Below, one piece after another: positions 1-12,753 of a stretch of DNA of 64,000 nucleotides. The stretch comes from Cantharellus purpuraceus (taxonomy: Eukaryota > Basidiomycota > Agaricomycetes > Cantharellales > Hydnaceae). The notes beneath the pieces were generated by a model. The model saw only the letters and a program-made list of their open reading frames with translations. It ran no database searches and was not told the DNA's origin. The number at the start of each line of letters is the position of its first letter. Positions within the stretch are counted from its first letter, which is position 1. The position numbers were made by a program, and so were the translations under genes. The stretch is from NCBI GenBank assembly GCA_025174535.1, contig JALBUN010000034.1, forward strand, positions 164,501 through 228,500, given 5' to 3'.

Positions 1-1061
1 ACGGGTTACTGTATTTTTTCCATGACATAGATGCCGTGTTCTCAGGACGCCAGATGGACAGCATCAATAGCAGAAACAGCTTCGTCAACGATGAATACAG
101 GAGAGTCAAGGGAACGTGTGATGCCCTGGGAAGACAATAAGTTCAGAGAGAATGAGAATAAATGTAACGGTTGTCGCACCTGAATTCAAGTCTAATTGCC
201 GAGGTGGCATTTCGAGAGAACGTACGGAGGAGGCGGAGCACCAGAACGCAGCCACAGGTGACTCCTGTATGGAAACTGACGGTTTCTACAAACGTTTGGT
301 ATACCTTCTTGAAGGAAAATATGAGCGGAACTGACCGACGAGACATCCCACGAATGTTTTGATAAATATTTGTCTAGCTTCGCGATTCCATGGTGATGCC
401 TCGCCTGGGATGGTAGCTCCTATGGGATCTACCAGCAGCAGAATTACTATACAGAGGGTTGTATCTCAAACAAAGTGACACACAATGATTTGACCAACGA
501 ATAACTACCTTATAATGTCAGAAACTTTCTCTACGCCTCATTGGGATTCAGAGTGTCACTCACAGGCATCAGTCAAAATCAAAGTGATGCCTAATTCAAA
601 CGCTGTCTTTCTTCGTTTCTAGAGAAACCAGGGTAGTTGTGTTTAACCAATCCACTTGAAGGACCTACTTGTTCACGTTCTTCGGAATTGCTCTCTGTGG
701 TCCTTGCGGTCACACCGACTGTATTCGTACCAGACTCTCTCCTAGGTGCAGTTCCGCGGTTGAAAAGAAGATGTCGGTAAACACCTCTTTTTAGTAAAAT
801 CAAGTCCAGAAGCAATGTCAAACTGTCATATTCCACATATGGATCTGCAAATGAGAGACATTGAGGCTATCGTGTGGCAATGAGTGAGCCGCGCCTTCGG
901 ATCCCTGAAATAAAACTAACACACTGTTCAAGACGAAGGTTGTTCTCTGATTGATACACAGTGTAAAGATGTTCAATAGGCGAAGTGCAGGTCGTGCAAA
1001 TGGGCATGTTACTACTAGAAGTTGGCGCGAAAGAGGAGTTACGTAATCGAGGAGGCGTGTG
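1..1061. other. Region with no supported gene
   Basis: Only short reading frames are present and none resembles a family I know. A 45-codon frame open from the window edge to a TAA at 138-140 on the plus strand could be the last exon of a gene lying to the left, but its length is compatible with chance. The rest is AT-rich and shows no repeat or RNA structure I can defend. Confidence 0.4.
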
Positions 1062-2372
1062 ATGCTTTTAGCGACGAAATTTCCAAGAGCTACCTTAACA
1101 AACATCTTGTTAAGAGGACTGAGAAAGAGGGCTGTCTCGATTTTGTCTCGGGAGCCCTTAGAACTTCAGTATGAACGAGTAGGTGCACCCTCTTCGACTG
1201 GTCCTATTGGTCCATTGGTGATTTGCCACGGCCTTTTGTGGGTAATTTATGTTCGCATGATTGCCACACTTCTGATATCAATTTGCGCCCACATTCTTGT
1301 GAAATATTTAGCGGTTCAAAGCAGAACTGGAGATCCTTGTCAAAGGCATTTGCAGCTCGTTTGGGTGCCGATGTTTACTCACTGGTGATTCTACTTTTCT
1401 TGATCTACATGGAGTATGGATACGACTTTCAAAATACACAGGACCTTAGGAACCACGGCTCATCTCCTCACGCTGATGTGATGGATTATACTAGCATGGC
1501 CTCTGACGTCCTCCACTTTTGCCGTACTCACACTTTATCCAACATATCACTGCTAGGACATTCCATGTATGGATATCTCATGATATGCAACCCTTACCTC
1601 TCCCAATGTTTCGCATTCTCTTAGGGGCGGCAAGGTTGCAATGGCGTTGGCTCTAAGCCCAGACCTTCCGCCAGGCATCCTATCACATTTGATCGTGGCG
1701 GATATTGCCCCGTCACAAGGAGTACTTTCCTCCGAATTCAAGAATTACACGGATGCGATGCAAAAGATTGAACAACTACAAGTGACTACTCGAAAGGAAG
1801 CCAATGATATCATTCATGAAGTAGAGCCGGTAAGTCATGGGAACGCTCCTGGGCAATTCACATTAATTCTGATGCAAGTGCTCCCAAGGACACTTCTATC
1901 CGCGCGTTTCTGCTTACAAACCTCACATCCGATCATGGGGGAGCCCCCCTGAAATTTCGTGTGCCAATCGACACCATAAAAAAATCCATGGGTGTGATCG
2001 GCGGGTTTCCGTATGAAGCAGGGGACCGTACATGGAACGGAAGGATACTTATTATCAAGGGGGAAAAGAGCAAGTACGTAAAATTCGATTATTATATCCG
2101 AGTCCTGGTAGTGACGGAGGTTGTAGATATGTGAATAAACACAATATTCCGATTGCAAAGCTATTTTTCCCTCAAATGCGTTTGGAAACTTTAGATGCTA
2201 ATCATTGGGGTAATATGTCATTAATAAAATCATAAAATATGTACTCATTTCTCTTACCTGGCCAGTGCACGCCGAGAAGTGAGTTCTTCGAGTCTTGCGG
2301 TATGCATCACTGAACACCCCCAGGCCTCATGAGTTCGTGGATCTTGTGGCCAAATTTATTAAGGAAGCATAA
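1062..2372 (+). CDS. Alpha/beta hydrolase, ABHD11/Imo32 type (mitochondrial)
   Basis: This is a serine hydrolase of the ABHD11/Imo32 family, which in yeast and animals acts in mitochondria. Seven exons can be joined. Joining across the introns at 1238-1311 and around 1386-1440 gives HGLFGSKQNW and VYSLDLRNHGSSP. Joining across the intron ending near 1624 gives the nucleophile elbow GHSMGGKVAMAL, and across 1830-1888 it gives VEPDTSIRAFLLTNL. The last exons give DANHWVHAEKPHEFVDLV, which holds the catalytic histidine, and the stop is TAA at 2370-2372. The N-terminus (MLLATKFPRATLTNILLRG) is basic and amphipathic, as expected of a mitochondrial presequence. I chose the ATG at 1062 because it heads the open frame. 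No lesion is needed once the introns are removed. The family assignment is firm; the physiological substrate is not known from the sequence. Confidence 0.88.
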
Positions 2373-2620
2373 GATGCAAGAAGAAGCAAGCTACTTTCAC
2401 TAATTCCAATAGCCGACCCTTGTTTCCTGAGCATCATTTCAGCATAACAATCTGCGGCTCGAGAACCGCTATACCCCGCATAGACTAGGCACGTAGAAGT
2501 GCCGTGTAGCGCGTTAACTAGTTATCATTTATGGGGAGAGGTCACTATCAGCGTGACTCCTCATCCTTAACAAATTGACAATAGCCTGCCCTTGATTTTG
2601 GAGCATCCCTCGTTTACCTA

Positions 2621-2731
2621 GTCCATAGCGTTGATACCTGACCACTGTGGCGGACATGTGGTGAACACCATTCTATTGTTGTCCACAGCGTTGATACCTG
2701 ACCATTGTGACGGAGACCTGTGGTGAACACC
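2621..2731. repeat. Direct repeat, two ~50-bp copies
   Basis: Copy one is at 2621-2669 and copy two at 2681-2731. They share blocks such as GCGTTGATACCTGACCA and GTGGTGAACACC, with a few substitutions and a 2-base length difference. The copies are separated by 11 bp and lie between the ABHD11-like gene and the methyltransferase gene. Confidence 0.85.
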
Positions 2732-2921
2732 TTTCAAGTTCATTCTGAGAGCCTATGAGCATTATTCACAGCCGAATTTAATCTTATCACCTTAATACGG
2801 TGCCATAAACAGCGCCGGTGCCAAGAGAAGAAGAAGCGATGAACATGCGGTGGAGGCATGGGTAGATGGTGGGATTTAGAGTGCTCCATGGTTCATAGGC
2901 CTTTTAACGATGGTCTAAATC

Positions 2922-4195
2922 ATGCCAAGACGACAAAGCGAGAACACAATGAACAACAGTTCTCAGCCGACTTGGAAACGGGCACGAAGTTTGAAGCAGT
3001 TCATTCTCGAACGAGGGTGTAAGGAGTACGAGGAACTTGTGGCCTTACGAGCAGAAGTAAATATGCTCTTTTGTGGACTGTCGAGAGGTGCAGCTGACGC
3101 CGAAAATCATTTGATAGCGATTCCGAGACGATCTGCTGAACAGAAATTTCGGGTCTGACATATCACGGAGACAGCAACAACGCACAAAGGAATACGATAT
3201 TGAAGATGACAAGTACTGGATGGGGCTCGGGCACGAAGCCCTAAAGCAGATTGATAGGAAAAGACATTGTATTCCCCAGGCGGACGATGCAGCGATTCGG
3301 TTTCTGGACCTTGGGTACGTGTCAAATGTCGCAGTCCTTCCATGAGAATGACAAGCGGATGCACCTTCGCAGGTGCTGTCCCGGTGGATTTTCAGATTAT
3401 ATTCTCTGCAAGAATCCACGAGCGCGAGGTGTCGGTATATCTTTGGACACGAAATACGGTGGCCACGGGCTCGCTATTCCATATCCTCAACGTGAACGGT
3501 ACGAGATACACTGGACCGACCTCACTTATCTTGCCGTCTGTTCTCCAAGGACTCGTCCAGCACCGAGGGGAGCAGCTGCACTCCCCCAAACACCGTTTGC
3601 GGTCCGTCGTGGATTCCAACTTGTGATCCTGGATGGCGTATATCGTGAGCCCTCAGCTCTCGAATCCAGCTCGACAACACATCCGTGGGACATGGACCGC
3701 CTGCTGATCGCACAGCTCATCATCGCACTCGAGTACATTGTTCGCGGTGGGACGCTACTCATGAAACTCAGTCACTTAGAATCGGTCACGACGGCGCAGT
3801 TGGTGTATATGCTGGACAGGTTTTCAGAGTCAATTGTTATATTCAAGCCATTTACCTATGCCACTCGAGGCAGTTTCTACGCTGTCGTCACAGGAGTTGG
3901 TCTAGGTTGGGAGTGGAAAAGGAGGGCGTCATTTCTTAAGAACCTGAGGGAAGTATGGTGGAATCTCACATACGGCGATGGACCAACAAGTGAAGGGCGA
4001 TACCTCAAAGAGGAAGACCTTAATTTCATCGTCAAGCTCGAGACACTTAAGGGCTCATATCTGGATCGACTTATCCAGCTGGGGAGAATAGCTTGGCGCG
4101 TGCAAAGCGAGGCGCTGCAACGGGCTTACAACCGTATTCGATCGCAGGAAAATGCTCACGAATCCGAACTTGAATCTGATGCTCTTGAAACTTGA
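2922..4195 (+). CDS. FtsJ-like methyltransferase domain protein
   Basis: A Rossmann-fold methyltransferase of the FtsJ/RrmJ type, predicted to use S-adenosylmethionine. Three exons fit: 2922-3056, 3118-3314 and 3373-4195, with introns of 61 and 58 bp. Splicing the second intron creates the SAM-binding loop IRFLDLGCCPGGFSDYIL. Further on, LVILDGVYRE supplies the acidic residue after strand 4 and GGTLLMKLSH supplies a lysine at the position of the FtsJ catalytic lysine. The C-terminus ends in an acidic tail (ESELESDALET). The N-terminal third is helical and charged, with no domain I recognise. The family usually modifies RNA 2'-hydroxyls, but this fungal branch is uncharacterised as far as I know, so the substrate is open. 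A second in-frame ATG at 2949 is an alternative start. Confidence 0.75.
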
Positions 4196-5260
4196 TCCTA
4201 GTCATCTCTGTATTGCATTGTAGTATCGAGCGGCTGCAATAAAATATGCTTGATTTGTCACACCTCGTAAATCTTGACATAGGACTGTTACATCCTTTAC
4301 AACAGTCAACAAAATAAGTGCCTGAACTACGTGAAAAATGTCGATACGAATACACTTAAACTACACGGCAAGCGTCCTGCCGTAACCGAGGCCTGAAAGT
4401 ATAATCGCATCAGCAAGCAAGCACCACTACGCAGAAATTCAAAAACGAAAGCCCCGACACCCGCATAAAAGAATCAGACATCCAAGGAAGGTTTGTGCCT
4501 TCAACGCATCCACCTCCACCTCAAGCGCAGCGCAGCATCTCGAAAGACCGGCCCACGCTTCCACGCACCAGAATGGGTTCGTGGTGCGCATTAGAAGGGA
4601 GAATTTACGCATGAGACGTGGAGGAGTTCCTCAGAAGAGTGACGCTAAGGTGGAAACTGCGAATGTTGGTAATAATTTCATCTTGCGAATGACAGGGACA
4701 GGGCCGAGAAAGACAAGAGAAACGAATTGAACACTCACCTGTCATACAAGTCTACCAAGGTAAGATGCTGCGACCATCGAAACTGTATGATAAAACAGTC
4801 AGCCCGACGACTCCTTGAATGCGGGAAACAGGAAACAGGATAAGAGATCAGACGAAATGACACTGGCAAGTGCACTGTGCCCAAAAGGACACTAAGCTCG
4901 TTGCGAACGAGCTCTCTTACGTCTCGGCATGGTCGTGTAGGACGGGGAAGAGAATGAAGACATCATATCGTATCTCTTGGCAAGACTCTGAACACAGAGT
5001 GTCGCCAGAGACAGACGAAGAAAGGGAAGAGGCTACTCACTTCATGTTGGTCGAGCAGATGAAAAGGTAAGCGGGGTCTGAAAGTTTTATACGGTGAGAA
5101 TGTGGTCCGTGCGCGCCGCTTACACGGCTTATGTAACTAACCTATGCACGCCAGCCGACTTGAAATAGATTGCATCCTCCGAGGTCACCGACCTAAAGCA
5201 AGTGGTATGCTTAACAACCAACCGTGCTATTTCACACAGCTAACACAGCTAATTTACATG
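4196..5260. other. Gene-poor spacer
   Basis: No reading frame of convincing quality is present. The longest plus-strand frame (4870-5070) is 66 codons with no recognisable similarity. No repeat or structured RNA was noticed. Confidence 0.5.
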
Positions 5261-7162
5261 TTACGACTGAACCCTAAAGGCAACCTGTCCCTCTTGTTCA
5301 TTCTTCTTTCTAGGTAATACGACTTTCCTGAACCAAGTATCACCAACATACCACACCATTGGTTGTTGCGTTTCATGTACAAAATACCTGTCTTCAATAA
5401 TATCGCTACCGTCATGTGTGATGATCCTTGATTGTGCCCTGGGGGTCAACGCATCCCGTTCGTCAATAGATTTCTGTTGCAAGTCCTCCACGGACTCAGG
5501 AGCCACAAACACGGGCACTCGAGCATCAGGGGAGAGATAGTGGACAATTTCGACTGGAAACAACTTGGTCGGTTCCTCTTGTTTAGGGCGAATGAATATT
5601 GGGATCCGGGCTGGAGAAAATATACGCCTGCGAAGAGCGGGATGCGTAACTGTGGGCGTCCAATCGTAGTCCTCATCCTCCAGGTCACTGGATGTTTCGG
5701 TAATATTATGGATTGCCATCGTGACTGAGAGTTCGACCTCTGATTTCTGATATAGCATCTGGAATGAAGGGTAGCAACCATCTGGCACATGGAACTGTGC
5801 AATGACCGGGTTGGTGCTGAACATGATGCCGCTTGTGACGGTTCCATCCTGCGAGAACTTGGGGCGAGCTAATTCATCATTCCCATTGAAGAAATATGGG
5901 AAATGCAAGCTCTCCGTCTCCGGGTTCGTCGGCTTCATCTGTGAAGAGTAGCAACACCCTGAACTGAGTAGGTTATTCGCTGTTTCATTATCTGCAGCCC
6001 AACTTGCCGCCCAATGGCGTTTCTGAAAGCTATTCACATAGAGCGAAGCAATGCGGTCGGGGCGTTCTTTTCCAGGCCCTACTTGGTGAGTGGCTATGGT
6101 GATATTATTCACGGAACCTGTTGAGAGAGGGTGAAAACAGGCTGATTACCAGACAGAAAGCCAGTATCTACCTTGCTCCAAGTGTCTTCCATGTGGGAAT
6201 GTGATCTCCAGAGTGAAGACGTCGACGTCGACCTCTGTATCATTAGTCGATGGCCACAATTGTTTGAGAGTTACATTGAGACTCTCCGGAAGCAATGTAG
6301 CAGTCACTGCTTCTCCTTGGGCATTGAACGACGTATATCCTGCTGGAACTTCTAGGACTGTGCCATTCACGAACGAAACATCCACAAAGTATGAATATAT
6401 GTGTTCTGCGCCAGAAGACTTGACACGCGGAGTGAGTAGTCGTGTTTAAGTGCCATTGAAGGGCTTACATCTCTCAAACCATCCGAATACATCACATGCT
6501 GTGGGCTGAAGGTAGGTGGGTAATTTGTGGTCGGGACAATGAGGGCGAATGACTCAACCACCTCCTTACCCAAGGCTTTTCCTGTTCATTGGTTCAGGAG
6601 ACGTAGAACAGAGCGTATCAATCGACTTACCGTCACAGAGGTTGTACTTTGTTTCAAACCCGATACTTTCCTCCTCGTGTGCGAGCCACAGACCGGGGTT
6701 TCTCAAGTCTTCTCGATATTGAGCCCAAGCCGGGCTTTCCATGCGGAGCAATGGATCCCATAGCATTGAATCAGAATCAAAAATCGTCTTATTATGTGCG
6801 TGTGTTGAGAGTGAAAGGTTGTTGGTTGGATCCTCTGGGAGTTGAACATCCTCGCGTCTGTGCCAAATCCAAGTTTGTCAATTACATTGAAAACCTCGAT
6901 CATGAGAGCCGTGCCTTGTCTTCACCCAAGAACGCTCTGCGAAGCGTAACCTCAAAGTATAACTTAAAACATCTCCGCATGCACCATCGAGCTTTACTTT
7001 GACGTCTCCTTGGATCACCTGTCCCGGCTCCAAATCTGGTGCGCGCACCCAAGCACGCGCACGGCAAGGTTGTTCTACCTCAGCGACATCCAACACATCG
7101 TTCGCAGTAACATTGGTCGATAATTTCAATAGAGTGAGCAAAAGGCCAAGCGTGATCCTCAT
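5261..7162 (-). CDS. Secreted protein with arrestin-like beta-sandwich, unknown function
   Basis: The gene reads leftwards from the ATG at 7162 to the stop at 5261. It opens with a signal peptide (MRITLGLLLTLLKLSTNVTA). The early part carries EPGQVIQGDVKVKLDGAC and YTLRLRFAERSW, a strand pattern like arrestin N domains. Later exons include NPGLWLAHEEESIGFETKYN and TNYPPTFSPQHVMYSDGLRD. A C-terminal region of about 280 residues has DARVPVFVAPESVEDL. About five exons are joined by short introns, for example one near 6113-6165 that restores EQGSVNNITIATHQVG. Several N-glycosylation sequons (NVT, NIT) fit passage through the secretory pathway. It resembles conserved basidiomycete proteins of unknown role. 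The arrestin comparison is my own pattern reading; the family name is unknown to me. Confidence 0.6.
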
Positions 7163-7507
7163 GGGAGCTAAAAGTAGGGGTGGAAAATAACGGTAACGAA
7201 AATGTTGTGCATCTTAAATACGAGATGTACTTCCTGACAGCCTTGATGAAACTATATGAGTTGAGCGGCCGAAGATGCGGATTGCTATGTAAGTGCGTGG
7301 AATTCGCAAAATATGTGATGCACCGGTAACATGAGAGAGAGATTCAATTATAGTGCTTGAAGCGCTATCGGTAACGCAAAAATGAATAATGTCTCCTAAA
7401 ATAGACTCTGTGTCTCCGCGTAACACCCCTGTCCCCAAAGCGATGTGTCATGACCCGCGGCTAGATAATATCAGGTCTCCACCATATTCAACTCCGACAG
7501 TGCTATC

Positions 7508-9091
7508 ATGTCCGCACTTCAGCGTTCCGCCTTGAGCGCAAGAATAGCAAAACTGCCTCAGGTGCCTCCTGGAATTGCACCAACTGTTGCACCATATGCA
7601 CATCATGACGACGATGAAGAAGAGGAGCAAGAGACCGATGGTCTGGGAGCATTACCTACCAGCAATACCACGGCAGCATCAAATCAGTATAGCAATCTGC
7701 TGCTTGGTTGCCAGATTGTACCTTGCTAACATATATCGACTTTTGGCGCTTTATAGACCAAATCGATTCAACCGATCTTCAAGACGCTCCAAGCCCAACG
7801 ATGCTGATTTCATGCCTATCTCCGCAGCTTCGTATTTTAACGAGGCTGTAGAGGTTGCTGTGCCGTCAGCAGAACTCATATTCCGTGTGTACTACACACT
7901 TCCCAAGTTGCCCGGCGTCAAAGGCACAGTCATGGTTTGCCACCATGGTGCTGGCTTTTCCGCTCTCAGCTTCGCATGTTTCGCTAAAGAAGTGGAGAGA
8001 TTGAGTCAGGGAGAATGCGGGGTATTAGCTCTGGATGCAAGGGAGCATGGTTGGTGTGCAGTCGGCATAAAAATCATACACATGCTCATGTGTTCTGGTG
8101 CTCTCCAGGCAAGACTGCGTCGGCTGCGCCCACGGAAGGCTTGGACTTGTCGATCGAGAGGCTCTGCACCGACTTGGTTGAGCTAATAAAGACCATCTTC
8201 CCGACTCCATCAGAGTCCCCAACTCTGCTTGTACGTATAATTACTATCTCATTTTAGTCGTGGCTCTGAGAGCAAGCACTTATTAAGCTAGTAGGACATA
8301 GCATGGGAGCGTCTGTGATCGTACGTGCCAGTGGTCCCCTCCTTGCATCCAAGTACAAAATTGCAGGTGTGGCGGCTTTGGATGTTGTAGAAGGTATGGC
8401 ACAAGGGCCCATCACCTTTCTTGTCCACGTCCTAAGTCCCGTCTACTGCAGGCTTCACTTTAGACGCACTCCCACACATGCATAACCTCCTTGATTCTCG
8501 TCCTGAAAGCTTTGAGTCGAAGGAGGAGGCTATACGATGGCAGTGCGTTTCCTTCGTATCACTGGCAACTCGTCAGATACTCATGGGCGTTCTTCCACTC
8601 CAGCGTGTCAACAAATACAATTCGCAATCTTCAGTCCGCCAGAATATCTGTCCCTCCAATACTCCTCCCTTCCGGTACAGGATGGAAATGGAGGACTCCT
8701 TTACGTTCAACAGCCCCATTTTGGTCTAGTTAGTCTTCCTTATGGATGTTCCTCATTTCCTGTTGCCAAGACGTTCATTTCCAGATTGGTTCACCGGGCT
8801 ATCCAGCTCCTTCTTAGGTGTTCGAACAGCGAGATTACTTGTCCTTGCCGGCACAGATCGCTTAGATAGAGAGCTTATGATCGGACAGATGCAGGGGAAA
8901 TTCCAGATGATTGTAGTTCCGAACGTTGGTCATATGGTGCACGAGGTCAGTGGGCCCTCACACGATTCTCTCTTTGAATGATAGTTCACAATGTACAGGA
9001 CGATCCGACACGCCTCGCAGAAATTCTGGTCGAATTCTGGAAACGGAATGATCGCGTCATCGTAGGCATCAAGAAGGTTGGGGAGTTGTAA
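7508..9091 (+). CDS. PPE1: Protein phosphatase methylesterase 1 (PME-1)
   Basis: The carboxyl methylesterase that removes the methyl group from the C-terminal leucine of the PP2A catalytic subunit. It is built from about nine exons. Exon one holds a conserved-looking N-terminus and an acidic stretch (HHDDDEEEEQETDG). Then come GTVMVCHHGAGFSALSFACF and GVLALDAREHG spliced to KTASAAP. The nucleophile elbow LVGHSMGA follows at about 8290. After that are RWHVSTNTIRN, GTGWKWRTPLRSTAPFW and WFTGLSS, which are hallmarks of this family. The acid and histidine lie in LVLAGTDRLD and PNVGHMVHEDD. The stop is TAA at 9089-9091. Every apparent frame change is explained by a 50-110 bp intron, so the gene looks functional. 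Its 3' end faces the RIX7-like pseudogene only about 60 bp away. Confidence 0.92.
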
Positions 9092-9151
9092 CAAAGAAAA
9101 GTCATAGCATAACCGCATTACGCTTGTACTAATCAGTCTATCACATTTACA

Positions 9152-11812
<2,661 letters not shown>

Positions 11813-12753
11813 GCCTCTATTAGGAGCATTCCCCGCCTGACCTAACAGTTAGATTAATAGAAATGGGTAATACCATGCAACGCTGCTCACAGATATATCC
11901 ATACTACTTGTTTCAGCGGCAGCGTTCGTCGATGAGAAATTCGAAACTGAACGGTAGTCTAAATATACCGCTGTCTTAGACAAAAAGAATTTACAACTGA
12001 GCGCGAGGCTTCAGTTCACCTGAGAGGTAGAAGATACAAATTAGACAAAGAGGATTTACAACTGAGCGCGAGGCTTCGGTTCACCTAAGACGACGGTAGG
12101 AGATATAAAAGAAAATGATTACCCAATCAGTCACATGAGGTAGGTGTGCGTGTTCGTGCCCTTCTCCATCCCCTTGGGAGCACGACCTGGAAGACCTCGA
12201 GATGTCCCCTTAAAGAAACACATCAGCGAAGACACCATCTGGACAGAATTTCCAAGCGAAAGGATGGAGATCAAGAGCTCTGGATGGAAACCGTGTCCGA
12301 CTGGTATATGCATCGAGCAGATTCACAATTACCCCATCAGGGCCTCTTACTCAATGCTGTCTGTGTTCTTGTCGATGAATACCACGATTGTCTCGGTATT
12401 ATGGTGACGATGATGGCGTAGATCGCTAGTTACAGCAGCAGCAAAATGAGCTTTGCTGCCTCACTTTAGGTAGGTAACATTCGCCCTGTATACATCGAAT
12501 TCATAATTACGGGCGGTTACGGGTGACACTAACTTGCTTGGCTCGTCGTATACAAGCCGGATTGTACGGGTTGACATAGCATACATTAGTCTGCGTAGAG
12601 TTGTATCTATTTAGCACACGTAGGATCCAGTCGTTTCGGATTTTCCAGCATGATCCAAATGGAGAATCTGTTTTAAAGTACTATATTGACGTGGACATTT
12701 GCATTTGTGTACAGAGCATCACAAGTTCATGTTCTATCCTCAGGTCGTAGTGT
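11813..12753. other. Spacer with a direct repeat
   Basis: No gene is supported. The overlapping plus-strand frames at 12144-12421 do not resemble any family. The stretch contains the two-copy repeat described separately. Confidence 0.5.
11976..12106. repeat. Tandem direct repeat, two ~60-bp copies
   Basis: Copies at 11976-12036 and 12041-12106 share the core ATTTACAACTGAGCGCGAGG, continuing CTTC(A/G)GTTCACCT, with only a few differences. They lie upstream of the RIX7-like pseudogene. Confidence 0.85.

Noticed and set aside
60..150. Possible ATPase Walker B motif on the minus strand (SPVFIVDEAVSAIDAV)
   Set aside because: The frame is about 30 codons with a stop right after, and no Walker A or other motif is in reach. 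It could be an exon of a gene to the left, but I cannot support it.
7575..8186. 203-codon frame starting at 7575 as a separate protein start
   Set aside because: It overlaps exons of the methylesterase gene. Its first third is intron and out-of-frame sequence, and the true start is the ATG at 7508.
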